A DNA stretch of 64,000 nt from Streptomyces cyaneochromogenes (GTDB taxonomy: Bacteria > Actinomycetota > Actinomycetes > Streptomycetales > Streptomycetaceae): positions 310,001 to 374,000 of the forward strand of contig NZ_CP034539.1 of the NCBI RefSeq assembly GCF_003963535.1, read 5' to 3'. Positions 16,043 to 24,379 of this stretch are shown piece by piece. Position 1 is the stretch's first letter. The number at the start of each line of letters is the position of its first letter. Below the pieces are notes generated by a model. The model was not told where the DNA came from. It saw nothing but the letters and a program-made list of their open reading frames with translations, and searched no databases. Position numbers and translations under genes: made by a program.

Positions 16043-17962
16043 TCAGCGCCGGGCTGCCACGGCTGCCGCGGCCGCGGCCAGGATGCGGTGCAGGACGGGG
16101 ACCGGGATCGCCGGATTGGTGACCGCCGCGGGTGCCGTGTCGCGGTCGTGCAGCAGCCCGGCAAGGACGCGGGCCGGCAGCCGCGGATTACGCATCGCGG
16201 TCCCGCGGACGTGGGCCGCTGGGTCGTTCAGCAGCCGCACCGCGTCGGCCGGTGACAGCCGGGGGTCCTCGGCCGCGCGGCGGCGCACCTCGGCTTCTGG
16301 GTCGCGGGCGAGACGTGCGATGTCGGCAGGCGTGGACTCCGGATCGTCCAGGGCCAGGCGGCGCATCCGCCCACTGGGGTCGCCGGCGTAGCGCAGCAGG
16401 CCCGTACGGGGGAAGTTGGGGTGGCTACGGGGGCGGTCGGGGTGAGTGAAGCTGCCGTCCCACCAGCGCCAGACCTCCAGCAGCATCTCGGCCGGCGCGT
16501 CATCGCACGATTCGGCGAGGAACAGGCGGACCGTCCGGTCCTCGTCCCGCGCCAGACGCTCCACGACGTCCGGTGGAAGATGCCGGGCACGGGCCACGCT
16601 TCGGCGGATCAGCGGATGGGACGATACGGCGAGGCGGCGCATCGCGTCGGCGTCACCGTGCAGGCCCTCGACCCAGGGCAGAGTGCGTGACATCGACGTC
16701 GGGTCGAAGTCGTAGCGCACCGCGGCCCGCTGCTCCTCGTCGAGGTCGGGCCGCAGTGCCACCGCCGAGCGGATGTCGTCGTACGGGTCCTCCGCCAGGA
16801 CGGCGACGCTGTGTGCACTGAGCCGCGGGTTGGCGGCCAGCGCTCGGCGTACCTCCGCGTCCCCGTCCCGAACCAGCTCCGCCTCCAGCTCGGGCGAGAG
16901 ACGGCACTGTTCGAGCGCACGCCAGGGCGCGGGCAGCGCGGCAAAGACCTCGCGAGGCATGGGGACGCCGGTGTGGTGGGCGAGCAACGCCGCCGTACGC
17001 ACCGCGTCGTCGGTGTCGGCCAGCAGTCGCGCCCGCAGCTGCGTGGCGAGGTCTTCCCACCGCACGCAGGCAGTCGCCCGCACCTGGGGATCGGCGTCGG
17101 CCGCGAGGCTGGGGAGGTGGTGTGCTGGGAGCCCCGGGAGTTCGGCGGCCTGAGCGCGGGACGGGCCGGCGAGGAGGTCGTCGTACAGGTCCCCGGGGAG
17201 GTCGACGCCCCAGGCGCAGGCATGCTCGGCCCAGAGCACTCGCCGGCTCGGCGACGGTTCGGCGCGGACCAGGCGTACCCACTGATCGGACGTGAGCTTG
17301 GGCCGGAAGGTGTCCGCGGGCCTCGAGCGCACCCGCGGATCGGGATGCGCCACGGCGGCGTCGAGTACGGCGGGCCGGTCGCAGCCGTGCAGGAAGCCCA
17401 CCTCCACATCCAGCAGCCGGATCAGCAGCTCGTCCGGCACGGCCGGATTGGACCCGATCCCCTCCGCCCAGTGCAAAGGCCATGCCGGCCGGCCGGGCAC
17501 AGCCGCCCACACCTCGGCGCGTTCGACCTCCGTCTCGCGCCCGGCGGCCGCGGCAGCCTCCTCCAGCCGCTCCGACAGTCGGTCGAGGGCCGTCACCCGA
17601 GGCCCGTCCGCGCCTGGCACCTCCGCCAGCAACACCTGCCCGTCGAGGGAGAGCGCCACGAAGCCGGGGTCGGCGGTCAGCCCCGGCACACCGCCGCCGG
17701 CGTAGCGGACCCGGGTCCACCAGGAGTCGTTGCCGCCGATCCGATGTCCGAGGACGGCCACCAGGAACTCGCCGTCGGCATCCGCGAGGCGGCGCCACCA
17801 CGCGGCGTCGAGCGCTTCCCGGACCGCGCCGTCCGGCGCCGCGATCCCCCGCGCGATCCGCCAGCCGGCCTCCGGCGGGAACAGGCTGCCCGGGCGCATG
17901 TCCTCGACGACCGTGAGTCCGGCGCATGGGAGCAGTTCGTGGAGTTCCTCTCGGTGTTGCAC
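16043..17962 (-). CDS. Large leucine-rich-variant/HEAT-like repeat protein
   Basis: 639 residues. From about residue 185 to the end the protein is built of short alpha-helical repeats of the form 'D.D..VR...A..P.LS...V..LA.D': 'DPEAEVRRRAAEDPRLSPAD', 'DGDAEVRRALAANPRLSAHS', 'DEDRTVRLFLAESC'. This is the LRV/HEAT-like solenoid of Streptomyces 'leucine rich repeat variant' proteins, presumed protein-binding scaffolds. The first 180 residues are non-repetitive. No signal peptide or membrane helix is seen. ATG 17962 is the longest start; an ATG 22 codons later is possible. It appears to stand alone. Confidence 0.75.
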   Translation of the reverse strand: MQHREELHELLPCAGLTVVEDMRPGSLFPPEAGWRIARGIAAPDGAVREALDAAWWRRLADADGEFLVAVLGHRIGGNDSWWTRVRYAGGGVPGLTADPGFVALSLDGQVLLAEVPGADGPRVTALDRLSERLEEAAAAAGRETEVERAEVWAAVPGRPAWPLHWAEGIGSNPAVPDELLIRLLDVEVGFLHGCDRPAVLDAAVAHPDPRVRSRPADTFRPKLTSDQWVRLVRAEPSPSRRVLWAEHACAWGVDLPGDLYDDLLAGPSRAQAAELPGLPAHHLPSLAADADPQVRATACVRWEDLATQLRARLLADTDDAVRTAALLAHHTGVPMPREVFAALPAPWRALEQCRLSPELEAELVRDGDAEVRRALAANPRLSAHSVAVLAEDPYDDIRSAVALRPDLDEEQRAAVRYDFDPTSMSRTLPWVEGLHGDADAMRRLAVSSHPLIRRSVARARHLPPDVVERLARDEDRTVRLFLAESCDDAPAEMLLEVWRWWDGSFTHPDRPRSHPNFPRTGLLRYAGDPSGRMRRLALDDPESTPADIARLARDPEAEVRRRAAEDPRLSPADAVRLLNDPAAHVRGTAMRNPRLPARVLAGLLHDRDTAPAAVTNPAIPVPVLHRILAAAAAAVAARR

Positions 17963-18059
17963 GCGGTCATGATCCCCGCCGACTTGCGGTGGGACAAGGC
18001 CCTCAGCCCAGGCGCAACCGGCCCTACCCAGACATCAGATCGGTCAGTTCGCCAAGGCA

Positions 18060-18290
18060 TGGCCGGCCGTACGGCCTGCGGCCCGAAGCGTCGGCGGGCG
18101 CGGTCCGCGGCGACTTCGGCCGCGCGGGCCCGGGCATCGGCGGGATCCAGGGAGAGCTGCCAGTAGGCGCTCTCGGCCGGCAGCAGGCCGTCGGCGCGCT
18201 TGGCGTAGGGGCGGGCCGAGAATGCCAACTTCGCGTTGCCCGCCGGCTCTCCCAGCTCAAGCCCACCTCCGGACGCCTGGACGGCGGGGA
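18060..18290 (-). pseudogene. Remnant resembling the end of a Y-family DNA polymerase
   Basis: The minus frame reads GEPAGNAKLAFSARPYAKRA, 'YWQLSLDPADARARAAEVAA' and 'DRARRRFGPQAVRPA'. The pattern 'QLSLD....R.....AD..R.RFGP.AV.PA' is typical of the last part of DinB/UmuC-type proteins. Upstream catalytic sequence is absent and the frame runs into the neighbouring gene. The assignment is tentative. Confidence 0.35.
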
Positions 18291-18381
18291 CCAAGAGGCG
18301 GCGTAGGCGAGCCGGGATACCTCTGGGTGCGGTTCCCCGCGCCCATGCTGTTAGCAGTTGTCAGTGGTGGTTTCACCAACG

Positions 18382-18640
18382 ATGGCAGTCTCGAGTCACG
18401 TCCTGGCGGACCTCGTCCACTTCGACCCGCGAGACGAACTCTTCGCCCGGCACGGCCAGACGCTCGGAGGGATGGCTCGGCTGCCGGCCGAGCCGATCCT
18501 GGGCCGAAGCTCGGCGGGCGCCTGGGCAGTGCTCTTGAACCGAGGTGTCTCGCACTGCCTGATGATCTCGGTGTCCCTCGCCCCGCCCGACACCGATGAC
18601 GCCGGGCTCGGCACGCCCGCCGACGCGTTGGTCGAAACTT
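18382..18640 (+). pseudogene. Coding-like fragment interrupted by IS481 debris
   Basis: From ATG 18382 the frame has strong third-position GC and reads VSSHVLADLVHFDPRDELFA, 'MARLPAEPILGRSSAGAWAV' and 'HCLMISVSLAPPDTDD'. At about 18640 it passes into DNA that codes an IS481 N-terminus on the other strand. It is probably the front half of an unrecognised gene truncated by an insertion. No ribosome site is clear. Confidence 0.35.
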
Positions 18641-18757
18641 TCAGCAGGCCCGCGAGATTCCCATCTCGGCAGCGACATGTGCGATTGGACGAGTACGACA
18701 CCGCTCGACCCGTCGTCGGCGTCCTTCACTGCCGAGGTGGGCGTTCTCGTGGGTCAC
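18641..18757 (-). pseudogene. IS481-family transposase N-terminal fragment
   Basis: From GTG 18755-18757 the 38-residue frame reads MTHENAHLGSEGRRRRVERC then RTRPIAHVAAEMGISRAC and stops at a TGA in place of a Ser codon. This is the helix-turn-helix start of Actinobacterial IS481 transposases; a second copy of the same start lies at 44230. The integrase core is absent. Confidence 0.7.
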
Positions 18758-18809
18758 TTCGGGGTCTGGTGTTCAATCCGACGTGGGTGGTTGTGGGGAT
18801 GAATGGGGT

Positions 18810-19238
18810 TCATACGATCTTGTCGCCGTAGATGTGGTCGATGTGGAGCTCGATGAGAACTCGCCGATCGGCGACCATCACCTGCCGGTACTCGTCCCAG
18901 TCCGGGTGCTCGCCTGCTGCGGTGCGGTAGTAGTTGACCAGTGCCTCGACAGCAGGATCGTCATGCGCGGTGCCGGGTCCGTGCAGCGTGACCACGCCTT
19001 CAGCAGTGGCCCAGGCGCGCCCGTCCTCGCTGGTGACCTCGAGCGCGGCACGTGGGTCTCGGCGAAGGTTGTGGGTCTTGGCGAAACCATCTTCGGTCGA
19101 AATCAGGATGACGTCGTTGCGCCTGTCGTAGGTGGGTTGGACTGGCGAGAGTTGTGGCCTGCCGTTGGACCTGAGTGTGGCGAGCACACCGAGCGAGCTG
19201 GAAGCCAGGAGCTCCCGAAGGTGGTGGTCATGGCTCAT
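18810..19238 (-). CDS. PPOX-class, probably F420-dependent, flavin/deazaflavin-binding protein
   Basis: 142 residues with the split-barrel pyridoxamine-phosphate-oxidase-like pattern: 'LGVLATLRSNGRPQLSPVQP', 'ISTEDGFAKTHNLRRDPRAA', 'AWATAEGVVTLHGPG' and 'YYRTAAGEHPDWDEYR'. The last element is typical of the PPOX-class F420-dependent group in Streptomyces, which reduce small molecules with F420H2. The ATG overlaps the stop of the upstream oxidoreductase (ATGA), so the two are translationally coupled. Both may be controlled by the MerR-type operator at 20153. Confidence 0.85.
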   Translation of the reverse strand: MSHDHHLRELLASSSLGVLATLRSNGRPQLSPVQPTYDRRNDVILISTEDGFAKTHNLRRDPRAALEVTSEDGRAWATAEGVVTLHGPGTAHDDPAVEALVNYYRTAAGEHPDWDEYRQVMVADRRVLIELHIDHIYGDKIV

Positions 19239-20137
19239 TCTGGGCTCCGGAACTGGCTGATCATCGCGGCATGGCCCGACTGGCCGAGCCCTTCGGCGAC
19301 AGCACGGTCGGCGATCGCCTTCATCTGAAGCGGCAGATCGGTGCTGACTCCATGGGCGCCGCTCTCGTCGATGAGATGAGTCATGGCGGCCAAGTGGGTT
19401 GCGATCGTGGAATCGTCTCCCGGGAAGACTCCCGCGTCGATCTGCTCGGCGTAGTCGGCGAGCCATCCGGTGGTGGTGGCGATGCCGCCTTCCAGGACAG
19501 GAGTGAGTGGGGTCGCGGAGACTCCTGCCGACTGGAGGAGTGCGGCTGCGTGGAGGAAGGCGTTCAGGATGTGCCACATCATGCCCAGCACAGCAACGTC
19601 GTGGAGCGCGGCGAGGCCTGGGGCGTTGCCGAGGAACGTGGGGGTGGCCAGCCTGCGCAGCACGGGGTTGTGCTGGTCGAAGGCATCCTTGTCGCCGGAG
19701 TAGACGATGGCGGCCTCATCGGTACCGATGCCGTCGGGGACAGCCAGGACTGCCCCGTCGAGATAGGCGATCTCGTGCCCGGCAGCCCAGTCGGAGATGC
19801 CGCGGGCCTCGCTCGATGACCCGGACGTCAGGTTGATGAGCGTGCGGCCCCGCAACTCGGCGGCGAGTGGTTGAACAAGCTCGCGGACGGCGTTGTTGTG
19901 GGCGGTGCAGACGATGGCGAGGGAGCTGGCTGTGATCGCTTCGCCTGCCGAGCCTGCTCGGCGTGCAGCGCGGCCGATCAGGTCAGCGCCCTTGTCAGTG
20001 GAGCGGTTCCACACCGTCGTCGGGCGCCCCGCAGCCAGGAGCGTGTCGGCCAGGGCGTGCCCCATCAGCCCCAAACCGAGGAAGGTCACCGATCCAGCCT
20101 GATCGGATCCTGCGTGATCGTGTTCTGAACTGGTCAT
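19235..20137 (-). CDS. NADP-dependent oxidoreductase of the 6PGDH-like/imine-reductase type
   Basis: 300 residues. The N-terminal Rossmann motif is VTFLGLGLMGHALADTLLAA followed by 'VWNRSTDKG', as in beta-hydroxyacid dehydrogenases and imine reductases. The middle has 'INLTSGSSSEARGISDWAAG' and 'YLDGAVLAVPDGIGTDEAAI'. The C-terminal helical domain has 'MMWHILNAFLHAAALLQSAG', the long helix of this family. The catalytic Lys of hydroxyacid dehydrogenases is not obvious, which favours the imine-reductase-like subgroup. A MerR-like operator and a broken merR gene lie directly upstream. Confidence 0.85.
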   Translation of the reverse strand: MTSSEHDHAGSDQAGSVTFLGLGLMGHALADTLLAAGRPTTVWNRSTDKGADLIGRAARRAGSAGEAITASSLAIVCTAHNNAVRELVQPLAAELRGRTLINLTSGSSSEARGISDWAAGHEIAYLDGAVLAVPDGIGTDEAAIVYSGDKDAFDQHNPVLRRLATPTFLGNAPGLAALHDVAVLGMMWHILNAFLHAAALLQSAGVSATPLTPVLEGGIATTTGWLADYAEQIDAGVFPGDDSTIATHLAAMTHLIDESGAHGVSTDLPLQMKAIADRAVAEGLGQSGHAAMISQFRSPE

Positions 20138-20152
20138 GCCCGTATCCTCAAC

Positions 20153-20176
20153 CTTGACACCGGTATGAAGGTCAAG
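20153..20176. promoter_or_regulatory. MerR-type operator in the divergent promoter
   Basis: CTTGAC, twelve bases, GTCAAG: a dyad lying between the oxidoreductase start (20137) and the broken merR (20197). TTGAC is itself a good -35 in either direction, and MerR regulators bind such dyads in a long spacer. The site looks intact although the adjacent regulator is not. Confidence 0.6.
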
Positions 20177-20196
20177 AACGACCCGGAGATATCAGC

Positions 20197-20437
20197 ATGC
20201 CGATCGGTGAGCAGAGCTGAGCTGAGCTGACGGACCGATGTGCCGGCGCATCAATTGCGCTACTACGAGGCCCAAGGGCTCTTGACTCCGGCACGAGCTG
20301 CGCTCCGCCAGCGCCGGAGCAAGCTCGACCGCCAGATCGACACCTTGCCCCGGTCACGAGAAGCGCTCGACTCCTACATCCGAGTCACCGAACTGAACAC
20401 CGGCTCGCTCGCACCGTCAACGTACGCAACCAGGTGA
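20197..20437 (+). pseudogene. Broken MerR-family regulator
   Basis: ATG 20197 gives MPIGEQS and then TGA. Shifted by one base, the family sequence continues VPAHQLRYYEAQGLLTPAR, the MerR recognition helix and wing, but jumps straight to 'ALRQRRSKLDRQIDTLPRSR', the C-terminal coiled coil. The middle of the DNA-binding domain and the linker (roughly 40 residues) are deleted. Three tandem AGCTG units at 20215-20229 cause the early frameshift. The gene is divergent from the oxidoreductase it presumably controlled. Confidence 0.75.
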
Positions 20438-21004
20438 CCCTGCTCCCTCACACGCGCGGCGTAAGGGGAATGCAACCCGCCGCACAACGTGATCTACACG
20501 TCAGCAACGTCCCACCCCACAACAGCCAGGCGGTTCGCCGCCGCTCTTCGAAGGCTCAGTTGCAATGTGGCGTCTTCTCCCCATCTCATGGCGGTCGAGC
20601 TGGTCTCTCTGAGGCCGTGGTGGATGGCAGTCTCCGCGGCCATTCCGTTGCCCGGCCGAGTGCGTCCCCGGTATGCCCGAGCACCTTCGCGCTTGTGGCC
20701 TCAGCCTCCGTGGCCTCAGCCTCTCCCCGGCAGATGTGGGCCCGTTGTTGGAACTGCGTCGCGCAGGGCTGAAAGCGATCAGGAGGGGGCCTCCGAGCAA
20801 GTGGCCGACTTCAGCGAAGAGATCGCCGTAGTTCGCGAGGCGGCCAACGGCGTGAGGGGCTCGCCTCGTGAACGCGGCTCCAGGGCCGCGTAAGGAGTCG
20901 GGTGACACCGGACTCGGCACGGGTTGAGGCACGCGTGTGCCTGGCCCATCTGTCCTTGTGCGTTTGGTCGGGGCCCAGTTGGCAGCAGCCGGGGGGCTGG
21001 GCTG
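20438..21004. other. Gap with one doubtful small ORF
   Basis: On the minus strand, 20494-20643 is a 49-codon frame (starts MAAETAIHHGLRETSSTAMR, later 'RRAAANRLAVVGWDVADV') with coding-like composition and a GGGCAACGGA before its ATG. It may be a small protein or a gene fragment. The rest of the gap shows nothing I can support. Confidence 0.3.
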
Positions 21005-21283
21005 TTATCTGCCGTCCGGGGCAGGCTGGGGTGGTGTAGCAGGAGGCTGAGCCGGCGCAGGCCGCATGGGGGCTTCGGCCGGAAGGCGCCATGCCTGGAT
21101 CAGGTGGCCCAGACGGCGGGCCGGTGTCTCGCTGGGAATGAACAGGACCACCGCGACCAAGACCAGGGCGCCGGCCGTGAGTGCTCCGGTCGCCCAGGCG
21201 GAGAGGCCGCCGCGCGCCATCGCGATTGCGAAAGCGGCTGCCGCGCCCAGCACACCGCCGATGCGGGCCGTAGCGCTCATCAT
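21005..21283 (-). CDS. Small two-helix membrane protein
   Basis: 92 residues with two membrane helices ('GGVLGAAAAFAIAMARGGL' and 'ATGALTAGALVLVAVVLFIP'), then an Arg-containing amphipathic segment 'ARRLGHLIQAWRLPAEA' and a Pro-rich tail. Its ATG overlaps the stop of the HD-domain gene (ATGATGA), so it is the third gene of a translationally coupled operon with PadR and HD genes. I do not recognise the family. It could serve as the membrane partner of the HD protein. Confidence 0.75.
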   Translation of the reverse strand: MMSATARIGGVLGAAAAFAIAMARGGLSAWATGALTAGALVLVAVVLFIPSETPARRLGHLIQAWRLPAEAPMRPAPAQPPATPPQPAPDGR

Positions 21284-22116
21284 CGCCGTTCCCGGCAGGC
21301 CGGGCGACGCAGCGTCAGAGAAAGGCTGGGTGCGCCGAGCAGGACGCGGAAAGTGAATCGGATGCGAGTGCGGCGGGTGGGAAGGGTGGCCAGTTCAGCG
21401 TGCCATTCCTCCTGCCATCGTGCTCGCTGCGGGGCGGGAAGCAGCAGGGTGAGCAGGGTCAGCAGGCGTGGGGCGACGGCGGAAGCGGAGGTCGTCGGCC
21501 GCAGCACGGCGGCGGACAGATCGTGCAGTTCACGGCTCACGTCGGTGAGGCCTGCTGACCGGGCCAGGGGCACCAGTACGTCGATGGTTTCGCGCGCTTT
21601 GCGGTACTGCTTGGCCGGCGCCAGGAATGCGATGGTCTGCATGTTGTGCAGCCGGTCGGCGAGGCGGATCGCCAGCACGGCCTCCTCATGCGTCGGCTGG
21701 ACCGCGGGCCTCGCGTGGTCAAAGGTGAGACTCCCCAGCGGGATCGCGCTGAGTTCGGCGGTGCGGACGGCCCAGATCAGATCGGCTACGTCCTGCCCGA
21801 AGAGTTCGCTCACGCGGCCGGGCGGGCAGGGCGTGTCGACGACGTCGTGCAGCAGGGCCGCGCAGATCGCGGGCGGTGGCATGCCGACACCGGCGACGAT
21901 GACGGCGACTGCCAAGCAGTGGCTGAGTAACGGATCCCCACTGCGGCGGGTCTGGCCCTCGTGCCAGACGGCTGCCTCGTCGTGGGCGTGCTGGATGGGC
22001 GATGTGTCGGCGTCGGGGTGGTGCGTGCGCGCAACGGCCAAGAGACTGCCCAGGGTCGGGGCGGCGGGACGGCGCCTGTTCGGTCGGGTCGCTGACCGGC
22101 GCCGCATGGCAGTCAT
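21280..22116 (-). CDS. HD-domain protein (SpoT-hydrolase-like) with a membrane-operon tail
   Basis: 278 residues. Residues about 20-185 resemble the HD hydrolase fold of the RelA/SpoT group: 'GDPLLSHCLAVAVIVAGVGM' supplies the first His, 'CAALLHDVVD' the HD pair, and 'EEAVLAIRLADRLHNMQTIA' the later 'RLADRLHNM' motif. The last 60 residues ('QRARWQEEWHAELATLPTRR', then 'IRFTFRVLLGAP') match the tail of PadR-linked membrane proteins. The ATG at 22114-22116 overlaps the PadR stop (ATGA). It may hydrolyse (p)ppGpp or another phosphate ester; no synthetase domain is present. Confidence 0.75.
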   Translation of the reverse strand: MTAMRRRSATRPNRRRPAAPTLGSLLAVARTHHPDADTSPIQHAHDEAAVWHEGQTRRSGDPLLSHCLAVAVIVAGVGMPPPAICAALLHDVVDTPCPPGRVSELFGQDVADLIWAVRTAELSAIPLGSLTFDHARPAVQPTHEEAVLAIRLADRLHNMQTIAFLAPAKQYRKARETIDVLVPLARSAGLTDVSRELHDLSAAVLRPTTSASAVAPRLLTLLTLLLPAPQRARWQEEWHAELATLPTRRTRIRFTFRVLLGAPSLSLTLRRPACRERR

Positions 22117-22457
22117 GACACTCCCCCGTCGCTGACCGGACGGGCAGCCCACCCCGGCAGGGGCTGCTTGCGGGAACGGTAGGCGTGTGCGAGGGCGTCA
22201 CGGGCCTGCTCGGCGCCGTCCTCAGTGATCTGGTAGAAGCGGCGGCGTGGACGGCCGGCTTCTTCGTGTACGGCCGGGTCTTCCCAGGTGCTGTCCACCC
22301 AGCCGACCTGTTCCAGACGGGCAAGGATCGGATAGATCGTGCCCGACGGCAGTCCCGCCAGCTCGCACAGCTCGAGGCCGTAGCGCTGTGTGGCGGGGTC
22401 TTCCAGCAAAGCCCGCAGGACCAGTTGGGTCTGCAGGGTCATACGCAGACTACCCAT
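22113..22457 (-). CDS. PadR-family transcriptional regulator
   Basis: 114 residues: 'MTLQTQLVLRALLEDPATQR', 'YGLELCELAGLPSGTIYPIL', 'ARLEQVGWVDSTWED' and 'RPRRRFYQITEDGAEQARDA', the PadR winged helix and start of the dimer helix. It heads the operon PadR-HD-membrane protein with 4-bp overlaps and probably represses it. The upstream 45 bp (TACTCTACATAGCCTATATAC) are AT-rich and partly palindromic, a plausible promoter/operator. The start may instead be the ATG six codons downstream, where homology begins. Confidence 0.85.
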   Translation of the reverse strand: MGSLRMTLQTQLVLRALLEDPATQRYGLELCELAGLPSGTIYPILARLEQVGWVDSTWEDPAVHEEAGRPRRRFYQITEDGAEQARDALAHAYRSRKQPLPGWAARPVSDGGVS

Positions 22458-23202
22458 ACTCGTACTCTACATAGCCTATATACAGGTTGTCTAGAGTAAG
22501 TGACAGGTCGTGAGCGGCTCTGCTCCTGCTGCGAGGGTGCGGCGGGGGCAGCGTCACGTCTGGCCCTCAAGGCTGTCCTGTAACTGATCAGATTGAGTGG
22601 CCCCGCCAGTAAGCGGCGAGGATGCAGCCCTGCAGCAGGCATGCCTCGGCCAGAACACCGCAACGACCGCAAAGCGTGGGAGCCTCCGGCGCGCAGAGGC
22701 CGCCGTCGGAACCACCACTGTGATCCCCGGCGGCGGCTACCCCGGTGCCCGCCCCCCGAACTCCGCCAGCCCCGAGCCCGACGTGCCCCTCACGGTGTCG
22801 TTGAGCACCGCAACTCCATACAGCTGGGCCCCCGGAAGGTTTGACGAATTCCAGGGGCCCGCGCCGCCGCCGGTCTTCGGGCCGGGCCGCCGGCCCGACT
22901 ACGCCGCCAGCACCTCCGACGAACAGGCCGCCGGCGACTACGCGATGCTGAGGTCAGCGTCCGACGCCGCTCCACGCCACCCCGACAACACACAGCCAGC
23001 CCGCCAGCCGAAGGAAGTGCACCCCCCTCGTAGAAGAGACCGGCGCGGCAGAGCAAGCCCTGGACGGCTGAACAAGGCCTTGCTGGGCGACGCAGCCGAC
23101 CCGCGACGCCCTGCAGGCGACTCCGAGCACCTGCAGTGCCGCATCCGCGAGGTCGGCCGCACCATGGCAAAGGCCACGGTCCCAGGATGAGCAAACTCCC
23201 CT
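22458..23202 (+). pseudogene. IS5-family debris
   Basis: A terminal repeat like that at 10174 lies at about 22570 (AAGGCTGTCCTGTAAC). A scrap of transposase follows on the plus strand, AVGTTTVIPGGGYPGARPP (compare 'AVGTATVIADGGYRGTG' at 12240), in which the catalytic Asp is changed. The rest to 23200 is GC-rich and holds nothing I can support, except a small inverted repeat CCCCTTTACCCCAGGGG at about 23199-23215 that could end the nuclease gene. Confidence 0.5.
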
Positions 23203-23898
23203 TTACCCCAGGGGCGTTGAACGACGCGGGGGTGGCACCGCCCGCAGAAGCTCCCACAACGGACGCGAGCCCGCCGCCCACACGCCGAGCGTCTCGCGGT
23301 CCACCACATGCAGCCGCTGCTGCCTGGCAAAGTCGACGGCCGGCGCCGTCACCCGCCCATTGGTCACGATCACTGCGACATCCGCACCGTGCACCTGGCG
23401 GGCCGTGCCATTGAGCACCTGCAGGTCCGGCGTGCCCACCGCCGAGCCCCGAGCCCCGCTGCGGCGGTGCTTGCACTGGATCACCCAGCGACGGCCGTAG
23501 GGATCGGTCGCCTTCACATCAGCGCCGAGGTCTCCGCCGCCGCCGACCCGGGCCGCATCTCGGCAGCCGTCACGGCGCATCAGATCCCGCACCGCCTCTT
23601 CGAACCGAGAGTGATGCAGCGCGTCCAGCTGGGACAGCCCGTAACGCAGGCCCTGCGCTCGTACCGCCTCCCAACGCGCCTGCTGTTGCCGTTGGTACAC
23701 CCAGCCGACCGCCCCAAGACTGGCGAGCACCATCGCCACGACCAGCACCCACCAGTGGGCCAGCAGCCAGTTGACCACCATCACGAACAGCCCGACGACG
23801 GCAGCCGCCACCACCAGGAACCCGATCAGCTCCGCTTCCGCCTGCTTCCGGCTGCGCCGCCGCGATCGCCGCCGCACCGGCGGCCGTCGGCGCGTCAT
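23203..23898 (-). CDS. Membrane-anchored Mrr-type restriction endonuclease-like protein
   Basis: 231 residues. An Arg-rich N-terminus is followed by two membrane helices (about 25-43 and 46-67), then from about residue 85 an Mrr-like nuclease domain: 'LDALHHSRFEEAVRDLMRRD', 'GGGGDLGADVKA' with D127, and 'RWVIQCKHRR' with Q141 and K143, the D-QxK core, then 'VTNGRVTAPAVDFARQQRLH'. Mrr family members cut modified DNA, but the membrane-bound subgroup common in Actinobacteria is uncharacterised. The ATG overlaps the stop of the upstream gene (ATGA), indicating a two-gene unit. Confidence 0.85.
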   Translation of the reverse strand: MTRRRPPVRRRSRRRSRKQAEAELIGFLVVAAAVVGLFVMVVNWLLAHWWVLVVAMVLASLGAVGWVYQRQQQARWEAVRAQGLRYGLSQLDALHHSRFEEAVRDLMRRDGCRDAARVGGGGDLGADVKATDPYGRRWVIQCKHRRSGARGSAVGTPDLQVLNGTARQVHGADVAVIVTNGRVTAPAVDFARQQRLHVVDRETLGVWAAGSRPLWELLRAVPPPRRSTPLG

Positions 23899-24266
23899 CG
23901 CTTGCCGTCCGGGCGCTCCCACGGAATCGGGTACGAGACCGTCGGCTGCGGGTGCTGCCGCACGGTGGTCGTGCTGTTGATCTTGACCGGGTAGCGCACC
24001 GTCGGCTGCGGTCGCCCAGTCGTTCCGCTGCCAGTCGAGGACCCGCCGCTGCCCATGCCCACCACGGCTAAGGCCACCACGGCCAAGATCGTCATTTCTC
24101 GCCGCGCGCCCTGAGCCCACCGCGAATGTCCGCGAACCGGTGTCCCGTCCGAGCGCACGTAATCCCTCACCCAAGGCAAGGCTGCCTCCCCCTCGTTGCT
24201 GTTCCCCTGCGCAACTGCCCATCGTTGCAGCAGGCACTGACACTGGGTCAGCAGATCACCGCTCAT
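23895..24266 (-). CDS. Single-helix membrane protein coupled to the Mrr-like nuclease
   Basis: 123 residues from ATG 24264-24266. A Trp/Arg-rich N-terminus ('LPWVRDYVRSDGTPVRGHSR') precedes one membrane helix ('MTILAVVALAVVGMG') and a Thr/Pro-rich tail in which 'RQHPQPTVSYPIP' repeats 'RPQPTVRYPV'. Its stop overlaps the nuclease start. I do not recognise it. The pairing and the repeated 'PQPTV.YP' motif suggest a surface or periplasm-facing partner for the nuclease (inference). Confidence 0.65.
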   Translation of the reverse strand: MSGDLLTQCQCLLQRWAVAQGNSNEGEAALPWVRDYVRSDGTPVRGHSRWAQGARREMTILAVVALAVVGMGSGGSSTGSGTTGRPQPTVRYPVKINSTTTVRQHPQPTVSYPIPWERPDGKR

Positions 24267-24379
24267 TGTGATCAAGCCAGTCCGGAACAGGCCAGGCGTC
24301 GCGCAAGGCGATCTCCGGTGGGCGCGTTCAGCCACCTCGGACTCTGAGGGTGCTACTTGGTGCAGGCCTGCTCTGCCCC

